From positions 1-64,000 of the forward strand of contig JACVCJ010000009.1 of assembly GCA_016742095.1 (NCBI GenBank): 64,000 bases of DNA. The letters run 5' to 3'. How positions within the stretch are numbered: position 1 is the first letter of the stretch; every line of letters starts with the position of its first letter. The DNA is from Bacteroidia bacterium (GTDB taxonomy: Bacteria > Bacteroidota > Bacteroidia > CAIKAF01). The notes below the pieces were generated by a model. That model had not been told where the DNA came from. It made no database searches and saw only the letters and a program-made list of their open reading frames with translations. This document shows positions 49,004 to 58,089 of this stretch, in pieces. Made by a program: the position numbers and the translations under genes.

Positions 49004-49828
49004 ATGTTTTTCGAATTCGGACAGTATACGCTGCATTACCGCCGGTGGGGACACGGCCCCCGGGTATTGCTGGCTTTTCACGGGTTCGGACAGGATGCCG
49101 GCATATGGGAACAACTGGAGCCCTCGCTCCTGCCCCACTTTACCGTATATGCATTCGATCATTTTCACCACGGACAAAGCAAATACCCGGCCGGATCAAA
49201 GAAAGACACGCCCCTGCAGCCGGAATTCTACACGGCCCTTTTCAACGCATTCCTGCAAAATAACCATATTGATCATTACTGGCTGGCCGGTTACAGCCTG
49301 GGCGGCAAAACGGCGCTGTTCCTGCTGCGCACGCTGTCGCTGAAACCGGAGGGAATACTCCTTTTTGCACCCGACGGCATTATCGAGAGCGGCTGGTACC
49401 GTTTTGTAAGCCGCACCAAAACGGGCGAATGGCTGTACCGCCATACCATGAAACATTCGGGCCTCTTTTTCCCGGCGCTCAAAAGCATGCAGAAAGCGGG
49501 ACTGCTGGCTCCGGCCCTGTATAAGTTCGTATCCGGAAATCTTTCCACGGTAAAAAAACGACAGCTGGTACTGGATACCTGGCGCAGCTACGCCCTCCTC
49601 CGCGGCGCCACGCCCGAAACCTACCGCATCATCCGCGAAGGACATATACAAGCGCATATTTTTACCGGCATCCATGACCGGGTACTGCATAAGAACATCG
49701 GGCCGCGATTTGCACAGCAGAGCGGAGGTACACACCATTCCCTGAAAGCCGGGCACGACCTCATACGCCACAAAACCAATGCAGCGCTGAAAACCGTACT
49801 GGATAAACTGTTCCCTACTGAAGCGTAA
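49004..49828 (+). CDS. Alpha/beta hydrolase
   Basis: 'RVLLAFHGFGQDAGIWEQL', 'WLAGYSLGGKTALFLL'. Confidence 0.88.
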   Translation: MFFEFGQYTLHYRRWGHGPRVLLAFHGFGQDAGIWEQLEPSLLPHFTVYAFDHFHHGQSKYPAGSKKDTPLQPEFYTALFNAFLQNNHIDHYWLAGYSLGGKTALFLLRTLSLKPEGILLFAPDGIIESGWYRFVSRTKTGEWLYRHTMKHSGLFFPALKSMQKAGLLAPALYKFVSGNLSTVKKRQLVLDTWRSYALLRGATPETYRIIREGHIQAHIFTGIHDRVLHKNIGPRFAQQSGGTHHSLKAGHDLIRHKTNAALKTVLDKLFPTEA

Positions 49829-50366
49829 GGGTGCAGTCTACATTAATGGTAATGGTCCTGGAAATATTGTTCACGTAGTTCGAGGGGATCGTTACGTTGT
49901 AATCGGCCAGGTTGATGGTGAACGTACTTTGGGTACTTACCGTGTTGCCTTTTACGGTTACCGTGCCTTTTTCCTTAATTTCCTTCGTAACGCCGTGTAT
50001 GGTAAGCTTACCGCTGGCCTCCACACTGTAGCTGCCGTCCTTATCGTAGCTTACGGCCGAAGGATTGGTAAATTTACCGTCGAAGGTGGCGTTGGGATAC
50101 TTATCGGTATGCAGGTACTGCGTGTTGAAGTGGTCCTGCATGGCCGCCTTTTTGAACTCAAAACTTTTCATCACCACTTTATAGGCGATGCTGCCCGTAC
50201 TTTTATCGAGCAGGGCGATCACCTGGCGGTTGTGCGCCTCGATGGTCTCCAGCGGAGATACCGACGTGAACCAGATATGACCGGTGGTAGTCTTGTACTT
50301 TGTTGACTGGGCAAAGGTCTGCAGCGAGACCGTCAGTATGGCAAAAAGAAAAAGAATACGTTTCAT
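49815..50366 (-). CDS. YceI family protein
   Basis: 'TGHIWFTSVSPLETIEAHN', 'GKLTIHGVTKEIKEKGTVTVKG'. Confidence 0.88.
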   Translation of the reverse strand: MKRILFLFAILTVSLQTFAQSTKYKTTTGHIWFTSVSPLETIEAHNRQVIALLDKSTGSIAYKVVMKSFEFKKAAMQDHFNTQYLHTDKYPNATFDGKFTNPSAVSYDKDGSYSVEASGKLTIHGVTKEIKEKGTVTVKGNTVSTQSTFTINLADYNVTIPSNYVNNISRTITINVDCTLTLQ

Positions 50367-50425
50367 GATCAATAGGTATTACTATAAGGTATACAAAGGC
50401 TATGCCTTCATTTGCAAGTATTTTG

Positions 50426-50824
50426 TTAATTATCGGGGTAACCGTTGGCGATCCATTTTTCCAGTTTCAGGATCTCGCAGGTGCTGATGCGCGGTTCAGC
50501 CTTAGGCATGGACGAAGCGGTAATGCCGTTTACTTCTTCCTGGCGTATGGCTGAAATGAACACGTCTTTGGAACCGTCGAGGAATTCCTTGATGGCCGAA
50601 TAGGTCTGAAAATCGAGCCCGGCGCCCAGCGTATTGGCATTGGCCACACTGTGGCAGGCATAACAGCGCTGTTCCAGGATGGGCCGTATGGTTGCGGACA
50701 GAGTAACATTTGCCGTATCGCAGCCCACGCCGTACTCATCTTCTTCATTTTTGAAGGTACAGGCGCTTTGCGTTAAAATACCAGCTACGGCCAGTGCAGA
50801 AAGAGTAAAAAAGAGTTTTTTCAT
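50426..50824 (-). CDS. Cytochrome c-like lipoprotein (single CxxCH)
   Basis: 'IRPILEQRCYACHSVANA', 'SSMPKAEPRISTCEILKLEKWIANGYPDN'. Confidence 0.85.
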   Translation of the reverse strand: MKKLFFTLSALAVAGILTQSACTFKNEEDEYGVGCDTANVTLSATIRPILEQRCYACHSVANANTLGAGLDFQTYSAIKEFLDGSKDVFISAIRQEEVNGITASSMPKAEPRISTCEILKLEKWIANGYPDN

Positions 50825-50827
50825 ACT

Positions 50828-51268
50828 TTATTTTTCGGTGATGGCACAACGGTTCATCTGTATAACGCCGGGGAAGGGATCTTCGGCAGGTTCAATGCCC
50901 GTGCAGATACATTTGAGCCGGACCGCGTCGCCCGCTTTCATACTTCCGGCCGATCTCATGCTGGTTTCGTCCAGTGTGCCTGAAATATCGTAGTTCTCTG
51001 TGGAAAAGACCAGGGTAGACTGCACCGAATCGCGGGTGATACTGCCCAGCTTGCCGGAAAGTTCCACGATCTTTCCTATGTACTTGTTTGTATACGCAGT
51101 ATCCTTTCCCGTTACATCCGCTGCAAATCCGTCCGTCGTAAATACAAAATCCGCTTTGGCATCACGGGTATCCTTATGCGGTTTAAAATACACCGCAAGG
51201 GCGGCCATAAAGCCCGAAAGCACACAAACCACCACAAAGGCCGACAAATATTTTACCCAGCTCACCAT
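50828..51268 (-). CDS. OB-fold (tRNA_anti-like) membrane-anchored protein
   Basis: N-terminal TM; 'YTNKYIGKIVELSGKLGSI...GDAVRLKCICTGI'. Confidence 0.7.
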   Translation of the reverse strand: MVSWVKYLSAFVVVCVLSGFMAALAVYFKPHKDTRDAKADFVFTTDGFAADVTGKDTAYTNKYIGKIVELSGKLGSITRDSVQSTLVFSTENYDISGTLDETSMRSAGSMKAGDAVRLKCICTGIEPAEDPFPGVIQMNRCAITEK

Positions 51269-51388
51269 ACTGTTTATCGTAATTTTTCTGAGATAAACTT
51301 AGTAAATATCCGCGTATCCTCTCCCTGCGGACCAAAAATATTCGTTCCCCGGCCGGAGATCGTCCACCGGAATTCCTGAAATCCTTTG

Positions 51389-51396
51389 TATTTTTG
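51389..51396 (+). promoter_or_regulatory. -7 element TATTTTTG upstream of dnaG
   Basis: TAnnTTTG ends 6 nt before ATG 51403. Confidence 0.5.
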
Positions 51397-51402
51397 CAGA
51401 GA

Positions 51403-53382
51403 ATGATCCTGCCCCAGACCATAGCACAGATTAAGGACGCCGCCCGTATCGAAGAGGTGGTGGGCGATTACGTGCGCCTGAAGCGTTCCGGCTCTAACCT
51501 GAAGGGGCTTTGTCCGTTCCACGACGAACGTACGCCTTCCTTTATGGTGGCGCCGGCCAAAGGGATCTACAAATGTTTCGGCTGCGGAAAGGCGGGCGAC
51601 AGCGTGCGTTTTGTGATGGACCACGACAAGCTTTCCTACGTCGATGCGCTGCGCGTACTGGCTGCCAAATACGGCATTACCGTGGAGGAACGCGAGCTTA
51701 CCCGCGAAGAACAGGAACAGCAGACCGAACGGGAGGCCCTGTTCGTGGCCAATGAATTTGCCCGCAACTGGTTCAGCGATCAGCTCTGGAACAGCGAGAA
51801 CGGGAAGGTGATCGGGCTCAGCTATTTCAAGGAACGCGGGTTCAGCGAAGAGACCATCCGCCGTTTTCAGCTGGGTTATGCCCCGGAACAGCGCAAAGCG
51901 TTCGGAACAACCGCGCGCGAAAAAGGATACAACCCCGTATACCTGCAGAAGCTGGGGCTCGAAAAAGTGAACGATTCCGGCGATACCTACGATTATTTCC
52001 GCGACCGTGTAATGTTCCCGATACACAATGTATCCGGAAAGGTACTGGGGTTTGGCGGCCGTGTACTTAAAAAGAACGAGAACACTGCCAAGTACCTCAA
52101 CTCGCCCGAAAGCGAGATCTACAACAAGAGCAAGACCCTGTACGGCATTTATTTTGCCAAGCAGGATATTATAAAACAGGACATGGTGTACCTGGTGGAA
52201 GGCTATACCGACGTGATATCGCTGTACCAGAACGGCGTGCAGAACGTGGTGGCCAGCTCGGGCACTTCGCTTACCAGCGACCAGATAAAGGCGCTGCGGC
52301 GTTTTACCTTTAACGTGACCATCCTGTACGACGGCGACTGGGCCGGTATCAAAGCCTCTTTCCGCGGGATAAACATGTTCCTGGAGGCCGGCATGAACGT
52401 AAAGGTGCTGTTGTTCCCCGACGGTGACGACCCGGACAGCTTTGCCCGCAAAACGCCCTACGAAGACCTGATCGCCTACCTGAAAGACAAACCGGAGGAT
52501 TTCATTTCCTTCAAAACCCGTGTATTGTTAAAGGATACAGGCAATGATCCCATCAAAAAGGCCGCCCTCATCCGCGACCTGGTGCAGAGCATCGCCCTGA
52601 TCCCCGATTCCATTACGCGTTCGGTGTACATCAAGGAATGTGCCCGCCTGATGGACATCGATGAAAATACCCTGGTGCTGGAAATGAACCGCATCCGCAA
52701 GGGACAGATCAGTCGTGAGGCCGAAACCCCGCCGGTCAACGAGACCCAGACCGGCGAGGTACAGAAGACCGATTCGCCCGACCCGGAGCACGAAGTGCCC
52801 GTTATCACACCGAACAAAGCCAGCGGACTGCTGCCCCAGGAGCGCGATATTATCCGTTACATACTGCAGTTCGGTTCCCGCATGGCCCATTACGTAGGTT
52901 ACGACGCCGAAGGCAACGAAGAACAGGCCAGTTACAAGGTGGGCGAACTGATCGTGAACGAGATCGAACTGGACGGTTTCAGCTTCGAAAACGAGATCTT
53001 TGCCCGTATTTACACCGAATACAAGCAGATCCTGCATGACCCGTTCTATACCAATATCGAAAGCTATTTCCTGAGCCATCCCGACCCGGAAATATGCGAA
53101 ATGGTGATCAACCTGACCGAAAGTCCCTATACGCTCAGCGAGAACTGGAGCAAGTTCGAGGTATACCCGCTGAAAGAAGAAGACCGCATGTTCAAAAGCG
53201 TAATGAAGACCATTTATTCGCTGAAACTGCAGCGCGTGGACCAGTTGCTGGAAAACACCCGTAAACAGTTGCAGCCCGAAATGGAAGAAGAATCGGAAAT
53301 GGGACTCATGGAAGAAATTATGATCTGGAACCAGACCCGGCGCGAGCTGTCCGAGGTACTGAACCGCACTTTTATAAAGTAG
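51403..53382 (+). CDS. dnaG: DNA primase
   Basis: 'GLCPFHDERTPSFMVAPAKGIYKCFGCGKAGDSVRFVM' zinc-binding domain, 'VYLVEGYTDVISLYQNGVQNVVASSGTSLT'. Track start (TTG 51394) lies inside the -7 element. Confidence 0.96.
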   Translation: MILPQTIAQIKDAARIEEVVGDYVRLKRSGSNLKGLCPFHDERTPSFMVAPAKGIYKCFGCGKAGDSVRFVMDHDKLSYVDALRVLAAKYGITVEERELTREEQEQQTEREALFVANEFARNWFSDQLWNSENGKVIGLSYFKERGFSEETIRRFQLGYAPEQRKAFGTTAREKGYNPVYLQKLGLEKVNDSGDTYDYFRDRVMFPIHNVSGKVLGFGGRVLKKNENTAKYLNSPESEIYNKSKTLYGIYFAKQDIIKQDMVYLVEGYTDVISLYQNGVQNVVASSGTSLTSDQIKALRRFTFNVTILYDGDWAGIKASFRGINMFLEAGMNVKVLLFPDGDDPDSFARKTPYEDLIAYLKDKPEDFISFKTRVLLKDTGNDPIKKAALIRDLVQSIALIPDSITRSVYIKECARLMDIDENTLVLEMNRIRKGQISREAETPPVNETQTGEVQKTDSPDPEHEVPVITPNKASGLLPQERDIIRYILQFGSRMAHYVGYDAEGNEEQASYKVGELIVNEIELDGFSFENEIFARIYTEYKQILHDPFYTNIESYFLSHPDPEICEMVINLTESPYTLSENWSKFEVYPLKEEDRMFKSVMKTIYSLKLQRVDQLLENTRKQLQPEMEEESEMGLMEEIMIWNQTRRELSEVLNRTFIK

Positions 53383-54145
53383 CGATCTGCCGTGTGATAT
53401 TTACGAATTCGGGCCAGGGCAGCTGCTCGGCGCGTTTATTCAGTATATCTTCGGGTACCCGGCTCAGATCTACGTTGGGAATCGCTTTCAGCGCATTCCG
53501 CAGGGTTTTGCGGCGCTGGTTGAAGGCCGCTTTCACCACTTTGATGAATTCTTTTTCGTCGCAGCCCAGTTCAAAATCTGTTTTACGGATCATATGCATT
53601 ACGCCGCTTTTTACTTTGGGTGGCGGATTGAATACGTTCTCGTTTACCGTGAACAGGTATTCCGTATCGAAAAAAGCCTGTGCGATCACGCTGGTAATGC
53701 CGTACACTTTAGAACCGTGCAGGGCACAGAGCCGTTCGGCCACTTCTTTCTGGAACATGCCGCAGAGCGCCGTTACCTTGTCTCGGTTCTCAATGGCCTT
53801 AAATACGATCTGGGTAGAAATATTGTAGGGAAAATTGCCACAGATCACGATGGGCGCATCTGTGAGCGTGTGCAGGTCCAGCCTCAGGAAATCGGCTTCC
53901 CGTACAGTAAGATCAGGTTGGGTAAAGTGTTTCTGCAGGTAGGGAATACATTCCTTGTCCAGCTCCACGGCAATGGTACGGTGGTTTTCGCGGCCCAGCA
54001 GGAATTGTGTGAGCACGCCTTTACCGGGCCCTACCTCCACCAGGTCGGCGCCGTCGGCCACTTTCAGGATGGCGCGGGCAATGCGTTCGGCCGTGCCGAT
54101 GTCTGTCAGGAAATGCTGACCCAGGTGTTTTTTAGGAGCGATCAA
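53372..54145 (-). CDS. rsmA: 16S rRNA (adenine1518-N6/adenine1519-N6)-dimethyltransferase
   Basis: 'KKHLGQHFLTDIGTAERIARAI', 'LVEVGPGKGVLTQFLL', 'VICGNFPYNISTQIVFK'. Confidence 0.96.
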   Translation of the reverse strand: MIAPKKHLGQHFLTDIGTAERIARAILKVADGADLVEVGPGKGVLTQFLLGRENHRTIAVELDKECIPYLQKHFTQPDLTVREADFLRLDLHTLTDAPIVICGNFPYNISTQIVFKAIENRDKVTALCGMFQKEVAERLCALHGSKVYGITSVIAQAFFDTEYLFTVNENVFNPPPKVKSGVMHMIRKTDFELGCDEKEFIKVVKAAFNQRRKTLRNALKAIPNVDLSRVPEDILNKRAEQLPWPEFVNITRQIATL

Positions 54146-54148
54146 GGC

Positions 54149-54451
54149 TTAATCTATTATTTCGAGTACGGTACGGAAGCCTACGGCCTTGTGTCCGTAA
54201 CGTTCGTTGTGTTCTTTCTGCAGGGCCGGCGCATGGTTTGCCATATAGTCGTTCAGCGTGGAATGGTCGGCACAGGTGTACTGTATGGCATAGGTCAGTC
54301 CCGAATCGGCCTGCCCGGTCATGCGCAGCATGCGGTATTCGGTGAATTTGCCCGTGGCCATCACATCGGGGATATGTACGCTTTTCATCCATTGCAGCCA
54401 GTCGGCCACAATTTCATGATCTACGTTCATGGTTACATTGTATATCAGCAT
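54149..54451 (-). CDS. DUF4286 family protein
   Basis: 'MLIYNVTMNVDHEIVADWLQWMKSVHIPDVMATGKFTEYRMLRM'. Confidence 0.85.
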   Translation of the reverse strand: MLIYNVTMNVDHEIVADWLQWMKSVHIPDVMATGKFTEYRMLRMTGQADSGLTYAIQYTCADHSTLNDYMANHAPALQKEHNERYGHKAVGFRTVLEIID

Positions 54452-55356
54452 TATGCGTTATTTTTTAAGGAGAGCAGCAGCAGGAGCCAGGCTTCTTCCA
54501 CCCGTTCGCTGTTGAGCAGCTGCTGGGCCAGGGGATGTGCCTGTACCATCATTTCGCCCTGCGTAAGACCGAATTCTGCGGCCAGTTCGGCGAAGCGTCC
54601 GGATGCTTCAAAATCGTTCAGTTCGGCGGCATCGGGCAGTTTTTCCACGTTGCCGAGGCGGCCCAGGCTGTTGCCCGTGAGTACAGGGCTGTTCCGGATC
54701 GGTTCCGGCAGGGCGTCCACTCCGATGCCCAGTGTAGTAAGCGGTTTGGTCACCTCGAACAGGGCATCGCCGGAAGCGCGCACGTACCAGTTGGCACCGA
54801 GGCGGCCCACCAGGTCTATTTTATGCTGATCGATCATACCCGCTTCGTTCAGGATGTCTTCGCTGACGTGTATTTTCTGTACCTCGCAGATCACCAGGTT
54901 GCCGGCACCACCGCCGTCGCCCGTCTCCACGATCTGTTTCACCTTGCATTCCAGCTGTACCGGACTTTCCTTTACGCGCGGCGGTTTTATGGTATCCGAA
55001 GCGATCTTGGTAAAGCCCGACTTCACAAATTCGTCCACACCGCGGGCATATTCCGTGCTCGACAGCGAGGTTTGCTGCACCATGGCAAAGTTCACCACAT
55101 TGATCACCACTTCGTCTACCTCGCGCACGTTTTCCAGCGTATGCTTGATGGTATTGTCGCGCACGCGGCGGGCGGGCGAAAAAATGAGCGTTACCGGGTT
55201 GGTACCGAAAATATTGAAAAAGCTGAAGGGCGACAGGTTCACTTCGCCCCGGGCATTGATGGTAGAGGCAAAGCAAATGGGCCGGGGGCCGATGGCAGCC
55301 TGCAGGTAGGCCTGCACGGCCAGCGGGGTTTTATCCTGGGGAGAAAAAGAGATCAT
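54451..55356 (-). CDS. Flavin reductase family protein
   Basis: 'AAIGPRPICFASTINARGEVNLSPFSFFNIFGTNPVTLIFSPARR'; start ATG 55356 preferred. Confidence 0.88.
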   Translation of the reverse strand: MISFSPQDKTPLAVQAYLQAAIGPRPICFASTINARGEVNLSPFSFFNIFGTNPVTLIFSPARRVRDNTIKHTLENVREVDEVVINVVNFAMVQQTSLSSTEYARGVDEFVKSGFTKIASDTIKPPRVKESPVQLECKVKQIVETGDGGGAGNLVICEVQKIHVSEDILNEAGMIDQHKIDLVGRLGANWYVRASGDALFEVTKPLTTLGIGVDALPEPIRNSPVLTGNSLGRLGNVEKLPDAAELNDFEASGRFAELAAEFGLTQGEMMVQAHPLAQQLLNSERVEEAWLLLLLSLKNNA

Positions 55357-55366
55357 GTATACGTTG

Positions 55367-56320
55367 TTAATCGTTGAACACACCCATTTTCTCGAATTTC
55401 CCGATCCGGAGCGCAATGCGTTTTTCCGGTTTCAGTTTTTCGAGTTCGGCGAGCGCTTTCAGTACGGCGTCTTTTACATTGGCATAGGACTCTTCATGGT
55501 TGGTATGGGCGCCTCCTTCGGGTTCGCGGATCACCCCGTCGATCAGCTTGTTATTCAGCATATCGTCCGAAGTAAGTTTGAGGGCCTCGGCGGCGCGCTC
55601 TTTCTCGTCCCAGGTGCGGAACAGGATGGATGAGCAGCTTTCCGGCGAAATTACCGAATACCAGGTGTACTCGAGCATAAACACGCGGTCGCCCACGCCT
55701 ATGCCCAGGGCTCCGCCCGAAGCGCCTTCGCCGATGATCACCACGATGATGGGCACTTTAATGCGGAACATTTCGTAGATATTGCGGGCAATGGCCTCGC
55801 CCTGTCCGCGCTCTTCCGCCTCCAGGCCGGGATAGGCACCGGGGGTATCTACAAAACATACGATGGGAATATTGAATTTATCGGCTGTCTGCATCAGGCG
55901 CAGGGCCTTGCGGTATCCTTCGGGATTGGCCATACCGAAATTGCGGTACAGGCGCATTTTGGCATTGATGCCTTTCTGCTGGCCGATGAACATCACCGGT
56001 TTGCCGTCCATCTTGGCCAGACCGCCTACCATGGCCTTGTCGTCCTTTACGTTACGGTCGCCGTGCAGCTCCACGAAGGTATTGTCCGAAAGCGCATTCA
56101 TGTACGCCAGTACATAGGGGCGGTCGGGATGACGGGATACCTGCACCTTCTGCCAGGCGCTCAGCTTACTATATATGTCCTTACGGGTCTTGGCAATGGT
56201 CTTTTCCAGTTCTTTTACGCTTTTTGAAGTATCTACCCCGGATGTTTCCGTGATCTCGCGGGTTTTTTCCAGTTGCTCCTCCAAAAGTTTAATGGGCTCT
56301 TCAAAGTCGAGATATACCAT
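55367..56320 (-). CDS. accA: Acetyl-CoA carboxylase carboxyltransferase subunit alpha
   Basis: '[20 protein letters not shown]', '[28 protein letters not shown]'; start ATG 56320 (track start 56470 is too long; -7 TACGTTTG at 56340-56347). Confidence 0.96.
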   Translation of the reverse strand: MVYLDFEEPIKLLEEQLEKTREITETSGVDTSKSVKELEKTIAKTRKDIYSKLSAWQKVQVSRHPDRPYVLAYMNALSDNTFVELHGDRNVKDDKAMVGGLAKMDGKPVMFIGQQKGINAKMRLYRNFGMANPEGYRKALRLMQTADKFNIPIVCFVDTPGAYPGLEAEERGQGEAIARNIYEMFRIKVPIIVVIIGEGASGGALGIGVGDRVFMLEYTWYSVISPESCSSILFRTWDEKERAAEALKLTSDDMLNNKLIDGVIREPEGGAHTNHEESYANVKDAVLKALAELEKLKPEKRIALRIGKFEKMGVFND

Positions 56321-56339
56321 ACGTAGATTTTTAAGAGAA

Positions 56340-56347
56340 CAAACGTA
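56340..56347 (-). promoter_or_regulatory. -7 element TACGTTTG upstream of accA
   Basis: TAnnTTTG on - strand, 19 nt before ATG 56320. Confidence 0.5.
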
Positions 56348-56485
56348 CGAATTTTGCCGGAACTCTCCGGAAATTGAACTGAAATCGAACGTAAAACACA
56401 GGCCGACAAGGTAAAAGCGCCGGGCTCCCCACGCGATCTTCGCCCCGCACCTCCCCTTTCCCGAATGCATAGCCGCAGCCCCATT

Positions 56486-56590
56486 AAAATTATAAGTCGC
56501 TAAATATACACATATTTTACAAGATTTAGCGAGTTATAAAATTATAAGTCGCTGAATATAGTATTTTTTATATCTTTATAGCGACTTACA
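56486..56590. promoter_or_regulatory. Operator-like array: two 52-bp units, each an inverted repeat of TAAGTCGCTA-like half-sites
   Basis: Forward copies 56486-56508 and 56538-56560 (1 mismatch in 23 nt); inverted copies 56524-56539 and 56578-56590. Confidence 0.75.
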
Positions 56591-56599
56591 GGAACGGAT

Positions 56600-58030
56600 A
56601 TGGCAGCAGCTGATATTATAGGACGCAGGGCTGAACTCAGGGAGATCAGGGAGTTCATGGATTCCGGCCGGCCCGAATTCGTGGTCGTGTACGGACGCCG
56701 GCGGGTGGGTAAGACCTACCTGGTACGCGAGGCTTTTGAACACCGGTTCGCCTTTCAGCTTACCGGGCTGGCCAATGCCAGTCTGCCCCAGCAGCTGCTC
56801 AATTTTCACACGGCCCTGCAGAAGGCCTTCCCGCATAGGGAATACCCGGTGCCGGAAAGCTGGTTTGAAGCGTTTCAGCAGCTGATGGCCTGTATGGAGA
56901 AAAAGAAAAAAAAGCGGCAGGTCATTTTCCTGGACGAGCTGCCCTGGCTGGACACACCCAGATCGTCCTTCATCAGTGCCCTGGAACATTTCTGGAACAG
57001 CTGGGCCTCTGCCCGTAAAGATATTGTGCTGATCGTATGCGGGTCGGCGGCCTCCTGGATGCTGAACAAACTGATCAATAACCGGGGCGGACTGCACAAC
57101 CGGGTTACGCGCCGCATGAAGATACTGCCCTTTACCCTGCACGAATGCGAGGCTTTCCTGCGATCGCGGCACATACACTGGACCCGCTACCAGCTGATCG
57201 AGATCTACATGGCCCTGGGCGGTATCCCCTATTACCTGAATGCGCTGCAGCCCGGCATGAGCCCGGCACAGAACATAGACCGCCTCTGTTTTTCCGAAAC
57301 GGGGCTCCTGCGCCAGGAGTTCGACAACCTGTACGCTTCCCTGTTCCGTTTCCCCGAGAACCACACGGCCGTAAGCGAGGCCCTGAGCCGGAAAGCGCGA
57401 GGATTAAGCCGCGAGGAACTGATCGCGGCCTCGGGACTGCCCAATGGCGGCGGGGCTACCAAAGTACTGGAAGAACTGGAGGCCAGCGGCTTTATACGGC
57501 GCTACCTGCCCTTTGATAAAAAGGTGAAGGACAGCCTGTACCAGCTGAGTGATTTCTATACGCTTTTTTATTACCGCTTCATTCATAAACGCCGGCAGTT
57601 TGCCGCCGGTCACTGGCTGCAGCAGACCGACAGTCCGGGGCACCGTGCCTGGAGCGGTTATGCCTTTGAACAGGTATGCCTGGCCCATGTACCACAGATC
57701 AAAAAAGAACTCGGTATCAGCGGGGTGCATTCCGAAGAGGCTTCCTGGCGGAGCAGCGGCAAAGACAACGGCGCGCAGGTAGACCTGCTGATCGACCGCC
57801 GCGACCAGGTGATCAACCTCTGTGAAATGAAGTTTTCGATAAACCCGTTTACGATCGATAAACGATACGCGGCCGAACTGCGTAACAAGATCGGTGTATT
57901 CCGTAACGAAACACAGACCCGCAAGGCCGTATTCCTGACCATGATCAGCACCTACGGCGTAAAAGCCAACGAACATTCGGCCGGACTGGTGCAGAACAAC
58001 CTGGACATGGATTGCCTGTTTGCACCCTGA
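56600..58030 (+). CDS. Archaeal-type AAA ATPase with C-terminal DUF234-like nuclease-fold domain
   Basis: 'FVVVYGRRRVGKTYLVREAF' Walker A, 'QVIFLDELPWLD' Walker B, 'GAQVDLLIDRRDQVINLCEMKFS'. Confidence 0.9.
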   Translation: MAAADIIGRRAELREIREFMDSGRPEFVVVYGRRRVGKTYLVREAFEHRFAFQLTGLANASLPQQLLNFHTALQKAFPHREYPVPESWFEAFQQLMACMEKKKKKRQVIFLDELPWLDTPRSSFISALEHFWNSWASARKDIVLIVCGSAASWMLNKLINNRGGLHNRVTRRMKILPFTLHECEAFLRSRHIHWTRYQLIEIYMALGGIPYYLNALQPGMSPAQNIDRLCFSETGLLRQEFDNLYASLFRFPENHTAVSEALSRKARGLSREELIAASGLPNGGGATKVLEELEASGFIRRYLPFDKKVKDSLYQLSDFYTLFYYRFIHKRRQFAAGHWLQQTDSPGHRAWSGYAFEQVCLAHVPQIKKELGISGVHSEEASWRSSGKDNGAQVDLLIDRRDQVINLCEMKFSINPFTIDKRYAAELRNKIGVFRNETQTRKAVFLTMISTYGVKANEHSAGLVQNNLDMDCLFAP

Positions 58031-58036
58031 TACCAT

Positions 58037-58070
58037 GAAAAAAGGCTGCTCCAAAAGGAACAGCCCTACT
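58037..58070 (+). terminator. Intrinsic terminator/stem-loop
   Basis: AAAAAAGGCTGCTCCAAAAGGAACAGCC. Confidence 0.55.
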
Positions 58071-58089
58071 AAAAATATATGTTTCCGGA

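Noticed and set aside
56321-56470. N-terminal extension of accA in the ORF track
   Set aside because: Extension is not AccA-like, while ATG 56320 starts with conserved LDFEEPI and has a -7 element at 56340-56347.
56486-56590. CRISPR remnant or insertion-sequence ends
   Set aside because: Half-sites alternate in orientation with regular 52-bp phasing at a promoter; no transposase, target duplication or spacer structure.
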